Shown: one piece after another, positions 58,439-64,000 of the stretch
Layout of the letters: each line of letters starts with the position of its first letter
How positions within the stretch are numbered: position 1 is the first letter of the stretch
Assembly (NCBI GenBank): GCA_039720395.1
Contig: CM077821.1
Coordinates: 39,306,792-39,370,791, forward strand
From: Liquidambar formosana
Lineage: Eukaryota; Streptophyta; Magnoliopsida; Saxifragales; Altingiaceae
DNA length: 64,000 bases
Reading direction: 5' to 3'
The notes under the pieces: model-generated
Told to the model about the DNA's origin: nothing
The model's database searches: none
What the model saw: the letters and a program-made list of their open reading frames with translations, nothing else
Translations under genes and position numbers: made by a program

Positions 58439-59295
58439 CTAGTCAAATGGATCTATCCGTGGGTCATGTTCACTCGCCATTACCATCCCAGTGCACAGGC
58501 ATGTCGGGCACATTACCTAGATGAACATGGGCAATGAATAGTCAGCACAACTCACTAAGAATAACATCAATTCCATCCCACAGAGAGAGAGAGAGAGAGA
58601 GAGTACAATAGATTAATTTACCAATTACAAGCAGTCATGCACCTCTATCACTGATAGCTAATAAAACCAATCATAAAATGCTGAGCTGTTTAAAAGCATT
58701 ATCTCCAAAAAACCATGTGTCTTGCTTACTAAATGTAAAATGAGGCTCAAACATGAGTATTAAGATGTAATTCAAGTGGAAGGAGCTACAATGATAAAAA
58801 GAAGGCCTAAAAGAACACGGAAGCAATGAGAAAAAAATGATGGCCTATGATTTAACTGAATAAATAGCCCAAGGGACAACATGGGACCACCACAGGTACT
58901 CAGAATACAAGGCCTCGCAATTGTTGCATCAACCTAAATTGCACAGGATTAACTACCTCTTAACAGGCAGATGTTATACTAGTCACATCCTAGCATCCAC
59001 GTGATGTAGAACCAGTAAGAGTAGAAAGAATAGAGAGAGAGAAACAAAGAAGAGAAGCAGAAGAAAAAAGAATTAGGAGAAGAAGAGAGAGAAAGCATGT
59101 GAGAAAGAGAAGCAGGAGAATAGAAATCGAGGTCGGGATATTTTAATCAATTCTTATTCAAAGTCTAATTCTCTAGGTGCAGCATTTCAATATTTGCTAA
59201 AACATCTTAAAATTATTTTATCAAAAGTGGATGCTATGGAGATATCTGAAGCATCAAATACCATATATACAAATAATCAGTCTCATACTGCTACA

Positions 59296-59332
<37 letters not shown>

Positions 59333-62300
59333 ATGATGATCAGGTAAGCACGTGCTGATATAACTTATATCAAAACCTGCATTGGGAGTTGTACCTTGTG
59401 CATTAGTGAGATGTGAGGGGAATTGAATCAATGCAAGGGGTACAACCCCCAATGCATAGTGCTGATGTAACTTACATCAGCACGTGCTGATGGGATCACC
59501 TCTGTATATATATATATATATATATATATCATATAAGTTTATTTATTAGGAGCGTTATAACCAGAGCATGCCAGTCATTACATAAATAAGCTGTTATTCC
59601 TATTTATACCTTTCCTGCGCCAGAGCAGCTTGAACACCTTTGAGTTGTTGGTGCTTTCAAAGGGTCATCAGAACCATTGGATAGTGTGATGGGTTCGATG
59701 CTTAATACAACACCACTTGCAGAACATCGAGCACAGGCCAAGTATCCTGTCCAGAGGAATGTTTGCATACCTTACTACATATGTGAGAGAGAGAGAGCCA
59801 CTACCACATATTTTAAGGGATATAAGATGGTAGATAAAGAACCATAACCTAAACCTGTCCAAGTGTCAGAGCAGGTAACAAAGTTTTGATCCAATCCAGT
59901 AAGGATCCAAACCCAAACTAAAAGCTCAAATTTGAATATGACATATTCCAATCCATAAATAATCAGGCACGTATTAAAACATTTTCGATAATAAGATCGA
60001 ATATATTTACTTATTTAGCAAAGCAACCTAATTTTGAATTATTATCAAATAATGTCAGATATGATTAAATATTTACTATAAAACATTCAGTTGTACCCCA
60101 AACTAGATCCAAATCTAATACATTTGCATCAACATCTATCTCCATCCCTTCAAACTACACCAATCCATTTGCTTGCAGCATTGAGTATAAATGAAGGTGA
60201 ATCTATTTTCAAATGCAAGTATGCAACTGTTAAGTAGGAATTGATAGGAGGGTTCTTTACTTGGGGTCTTACATAGAGGTCCAGGACTACCAGGAGAATG
60301 GTAGCCAGCTGGGCTGTTATCCCCTAACCAATGGAAGCCCTCTCGTGGCAAGGCCTGTGGGCTTTAGAAAGTACAGAGAATGCAGGTTGATTTAATGAAC
60401 TTGGCAGGTGGGTAACCTGGTGGGCCCACGGGGAGGTGATGCATGTTCAAAGGACCAGTATGATCCACATTCCCCCTGGGTAGACCAAGGCAGAAGCGAG
60501 TTGCTTTAATCATAGGGTGGGGCACAACTAGCTCAGTTAGCCCTTGCTTTAGTCACTATGTCAAGACCCCCAAGCCATTATAGGAGATAGGCTAGGGAAG
60601 ATAGGACTCCAGGTCTCCTGGCTGTTAGTGGGAGCAGCAACTAGCGCCACTGCCCTGATGGAGGCTAGGGCATGCAACCTCGACGATGGATGCCCTGCCC
60701 ACATACCAGGTGTTTGGTAGGCCCCTCCATGGACTTCTGAACTGTGCCAACAATGCTGCGCCCCTGACACATGTCTGTCACATCAAAGTATCAGATGCCA
60801 CATGTAAACTCTTTATTGCGAGTTGAATGGCCACGTTTATATTTTTAATCGGTGTAGCAACAGTGGGAAATTAAAATATCATTGATGGGCAAGCAAGAGT
60901 GTCCTCAACTTTGATACATACCAGTTCCATGGCAATACTTGCACCTTTTCTTCTCTTGTTGCTCAACATTGTTAACTTCAATTATCATCAAGGCTGAAAT
61001 TACACCCACTGCACCCCCTGAAAAGGATGCCACAATGGGATCGACCTGACTGAAATCATAAATGAAAAGTAGGTCAGTGCACTCATCATGCAAATCTGTG
61101 TTTCTTTAACAAGAGTTAATTTGAGAAGAATTAAAAACACAAGGCCCAACAGCATAAATCAAACTATTAGCTGCTTCAGATATTATATTCTCATAAGAGG
61201 AAAACTGCAAGTTCTGTAGATAGTTAGATACCTTAATTGCAGAGGCAAATGCATGTTGCGTATGAAGTCTTCATATGAGGTGCCCCCTAAACCTAATTTC
61301 AGCTCCAGCTGCCAAGTAAAATAGGTTTAGTGGTTTAACTCATTACTGTTGAGACTTACAATAGCACTAACATACACTTACACACTTGGTCAAAAAACCA
61401 TTGTTCTAAGAAATTATAAAAACAAATAATCATCCTTATAGAGTATAGAGAATGCCTATTATTTATTGAATCAGTTGGGGTGAAAGTAATTTTTTTTTTC
61501 CCTCAAAAAAAGCCTCTCTCCATCCATCCCTCTTCCCTCCTCTCCTGTTGTGCACTCACACCATTTCTTCCCTCCCTCCAGCTTCCCATGGTAATCCATA
61601 GCCCATAAACATAACTGAAGTGATGAGAAAAACAGTCTTAAAGGGTGTGAAACCCAATATAAAAAAATAAAATAAATAAAAAATGGAAAAAAAAGAAGAA
61701 AGAAAGTGGTGAAAAACCATTTTGAATAACAGAGAAAAAGAATAAATTGATGACTCTCAGGATACAAGATCTTAATACTTTGCCATTATGATCAAATGGA
61801 ATGAAAAACAAGACTTCAATCTTTATAAGCTTACCGTTGGTGCAACAAGACCCCCAAATAGAATGATTCCAGATATAAACGATACGCTTGTCAGGTAGAG
61901 CTGCTTCAATGTCTTTGGTGTCTACTTTAAGTACAAAATGCTCTAGGTCAATATGAAAATCACAAATCTCAAAAGAGTAAAAACAGTAAACCAGCTTATG
62001 AGAACATGCAATTCCTGCAGAGTCATAGAGGATGTCTCAACAATGCAACGAGTAAACCATATAGAACATATGATCAAATGTAAGGCATATGGAGTAGACC
62101 ATATACCTTACACAGAGCCAGCAAAAATTTATTATATTTGGTGCTTCTATGTGCATTGCTTGTCCTACTGTGGGATTGGTAACAATTCATATGCTTAATT
62201 CAGTACTATCCTAAGCTACTTTACAGAATTGTTTCGAAAATCACCACATGAGGGAGAAATGGAATGGATGATGGGATGTCAGGCATCTCATCTGTCTCCT

Positions 62301-63568
62301 CACCGCTCTCATTGATAAATTTCCCACTCTTTATGCGTTGCTGTACTCGTAATCTTCTTACCTAATAGAATTGATACAACAAAAAGAAAGAACAAGAATT
62401 TAGCAAACAGCTCAGCTTACTACAGTATAAAATGTATGAATTGACTTCCCAAAATACAAGATACTTCACCTCTTCCATGAGGAGAAAAATCTTATTCCGC
62501 CTACTCCGTATGTTATCTTGAATTTCTTGCAGTTGCATCTTAACAAAATCCTGAACAGTGTCCGGTCCTTCTATAATGCAGAAACTGCTGCAAAAATGAG
62601 ATGTATAAAAATAAAAATAAAAAACTCCTTAGATAATAAAATCCCAACTACAATAATTATTCTAAGGGTAAATTACACTTTCACCCCGGCAGTCTAACCT
62701 GATTTCACATTCCAAGGCACATTTTTTTTCTCAGTCAAAGTCCCTGAAATAATTTTTGATGTTGGCACTAATTACCTGTTTCAAAAATGGGTGGAAAAAT
62801 GCAACATGCCATGCATGTGACGATTTGGGTGACTTTTTATAATTGTTTATGCCCTTAAGCTATATTTGGCACAAAAATGCCCTTCATGCATGTATTTTGA
62901 GCTGATAGGAGCATATCACGCCCACTGTATTCTCTTTCTCTCTCTCAAACACACACACACACACACACAGAGCATTCGTGTGGCCTTCCCAGCTACATTT
63001 TTCTCTTCAAACAAAGAAATGGCCTCCCAACAACATCCATGCATTACCCTATGAACAACTACAGAAGTGCAATAAAGAATTCTCCTCTCACTCAAGTTTC
63101 TGAACAATTTCAGCGCTTTATCAACATCACTACACTTTGCAAACATGTCTATGAGTGCACCACAAAGCTCCACCGAGTGTTGCACCCTTTCCCTCCCGAT
63201 ATAAGACTCAACTCATTTCCCGAGCTCAAAGAACACCTAAATGAGTGTGCCTAAACAGGACCAAGACCATAGTGATCTCATCCACGCAAACCCCAGCAAT
63301 ATTCATCTTCCTAGACAACCCAACTGCATCAGCAGACCGGCCCAACTTCAACATTTCATCAAACACTTTCCAAGAAAACTCAACCCCTCTACCACAAAAA
63401 CAATTCCTTGAGCAGTGAAATTTCACGATAACATCCTAGCCCCCCGTTTGGTTGCTGACAAAATGGAGGAAAGGGGGAAAAAAAAGGTGCATTTTAAGCC
63501 TTATTATCTATTTTTCTCAAAAAATAGGAAAATGAATTCAACCAAGCCCAAACCACCCCCACCCCCCC

Positions 63569-63602
<34 letters not shown>

Positions 63603-64000
63603 AAGAAAAAAAAAGAAAGAAAGAAAGAAAGAAAGAATTGAACCAAGCCTAATGGTTGTAATAAGTTCCAATGAGTGAATTTATTTTATTTTTTTGTTCC
63701 CTTTGAGTCCAAAAAACTGAAAAATGGGAGATTAGAAACTTCAATTTCTTTTTATTTTCCCGAATTTTCTCAGCAACCAAACAGATCAGAAACCAGCAAT
63801 TAAAACTTCACTCATGAGTGAAGCAAAAATAAATAAATACATAAAACCCAGAATTCCGAGAATTAAACCTTGAACCATTATCTCCGGCAGGAATGGAACC
63901 GGAGGAGTCCTTTGAAGAAGAACAGGCGATTCGAAATCGTGAGTTCTTTTTGGATAAAACCACGCATTCAGGTCTTCCATGAGAGGGCCTGCTGTTTCTG
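58439..64000 (-). CDS. OR-LIKE: ORANGE-LIKE, plastid DnaJ-type zinc-finger protein (5' end beyond window)
   Basis: Plastid membrane holdase-type protein; the OR family stabilises phytoene synthase and promotes carotenoid accumulation. Visible exons on the minus strand: 64000-63869 (partial), 62587-62470, 62361-62245, 61921-61835, 61308-61232, 61049-60922, 59746-59610 and 58516-58439, stop TAG. About 290 aa is visible. The N-terminal part is Arg/Ser-rich, as expected for a transit peptide, with no in-frame ATG in the window. Then come FCIIEGPDTVQDF and RRNKIFLLMEEVRRLRVQQR, followed by two membrane segments (around SFISGIILFGGLVAP and FSGGAVGVISALMIIEV). Four CxxC-type motifs end the protein (CKYCHGTG, CARCSASG, CSSCSGAG, CPTCLCTG), before the tail SEHDPRIDPFD. 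TPKTLKQLY and the SASGVVLSIEPI block favour ORANGE-LIKE over ORANGE. Note a polymorphism-prone poly-C tract in intron 1. Confidence 0.93.
59331..59504. mobile_element. Foldback MITE with AGCACGTGCTGATATAACTT ends, ORANGE-LIKE intron
   Basis: Left arm GTAAGCACGTGCTGATATAA; right arm ends ACATCAGCACGTGCTGATGG. It is flanked on both sides by TA microsatellites, exactly as at 41259-41440. Confidence 0.8.
60240..60780. other. GC-rich unexplained segment inside an ORANGE-LIKE intron
   Basis: Clearly higher GC than the rest of the intron, with sharp edges and frames up to about 70 codons, but no protein I can recognise. Probably a fragment of a transposable element or captured DNA. Confidence 0.35.
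62940..63415 (-). pseudogene. PPR-protein gene fragment inside ORANGE-LIKE intron 1
   Basis: On the minus strand the reading includes ELGK, an in-frame TGA where tryptophan is expected, then VESYI, and later LCGALIDMFAKCSDVDKALK and MHGCCWEAISLFEE. These are classic PLS-type pentatricopeptide repeats. Upstream, another frame has KVFDEMLKLGRSADAVGLSR. A frameshift and the stop show it is non-functional. The donor locus is elsewhere. Confidence 0.75.
63443..63783. mobile_element. MITE with CCGTTTGGTTGCTGACAAAATGG ends, ORANGE-LIKE intron 1
   Basis: Starts CCGTTTGGTTGCTGACAAAA and ends AATTTTCTCAGCAACCAAAC. It contains a 31-base C run (63570-63600) and an AAAG microsatellite (about 63612-63637). 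Confidence 0.7.

Overview
This is a nuclear window from a flowering plant, almost certainly a eudicot. The genes are split by GT-AG introns, the intergenic DNA is AT-rich, and small DNA transposons, a solo LTR, Helitron candidates and SINE-like elements are common. The proteins are plant-specific types: a cell-wall invertase with the 9-nt mini-exon, ACC-oxidase-homologue dioxygenases and an ORANGE-LIKE plastid protein. I cannot name the species.

Layout. (1) 0.7-7.5 kb, + strand: a complete seven-exon cell-wall invertase gene (GH32, 577 aa). (2) 7.5-13.4 kb: gene-poor DNA with a Pack-MULE-like element, a LINE RNase H relic and MITEs. (3) 13.3-34.7 kb, + strand: a tandem cluster of 2-oxoglutarate/Fe(II) dioxygenases of the ACC-oxidase-homologue (E8/D4H-like) group. 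It has three intact copies, starting at 14408, 24509 and 33140, and one truncated copy at 31719. The middle copy has been heavily invaded. A 6.5-kb Mutator-like element sits about 40 bp upstream of its TATA box, and that element contains a 1.97-kb solo LTR. The intron holds a 2-kb Helitron and a Pack-MULE carrying an IQD gene fragment. (4) 34.7-39.6 kb: transposon-rich intergenic DNA. (5) 39.7-63.9 kb, all - strand: housekeeping genes for ubiquitin-ribosomal protein eL40 (128 aa), ribosomal protein uS11/RPS14 (150 aa), an ABHD11-like alpha/beta hydrolase (332 aa), tRNA-Leu(UAG), and ORANGE-LIKE, whose 5' end runs off the window.

The genes do not form one pathway. The invertase acts on apoplastic sucrose. 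The dioxygenases look like a young specialised-metabolism cluster with an unknown substrate. eL40 and uS11 serve the cytosolic ribosome and share telo-box/site II promoter motifs. ORANGE-LIKE acts in plastids on carotenoid enzyme stability.

The most unusual structure is an array of about twelve related palindromes built around a GTTGGGCCAAC core, just inside the ends of the large Mutator-like element. Exon boundaries were placed by hand from splice consensus, frame continuity and known protein families. No alignment or database search was run.
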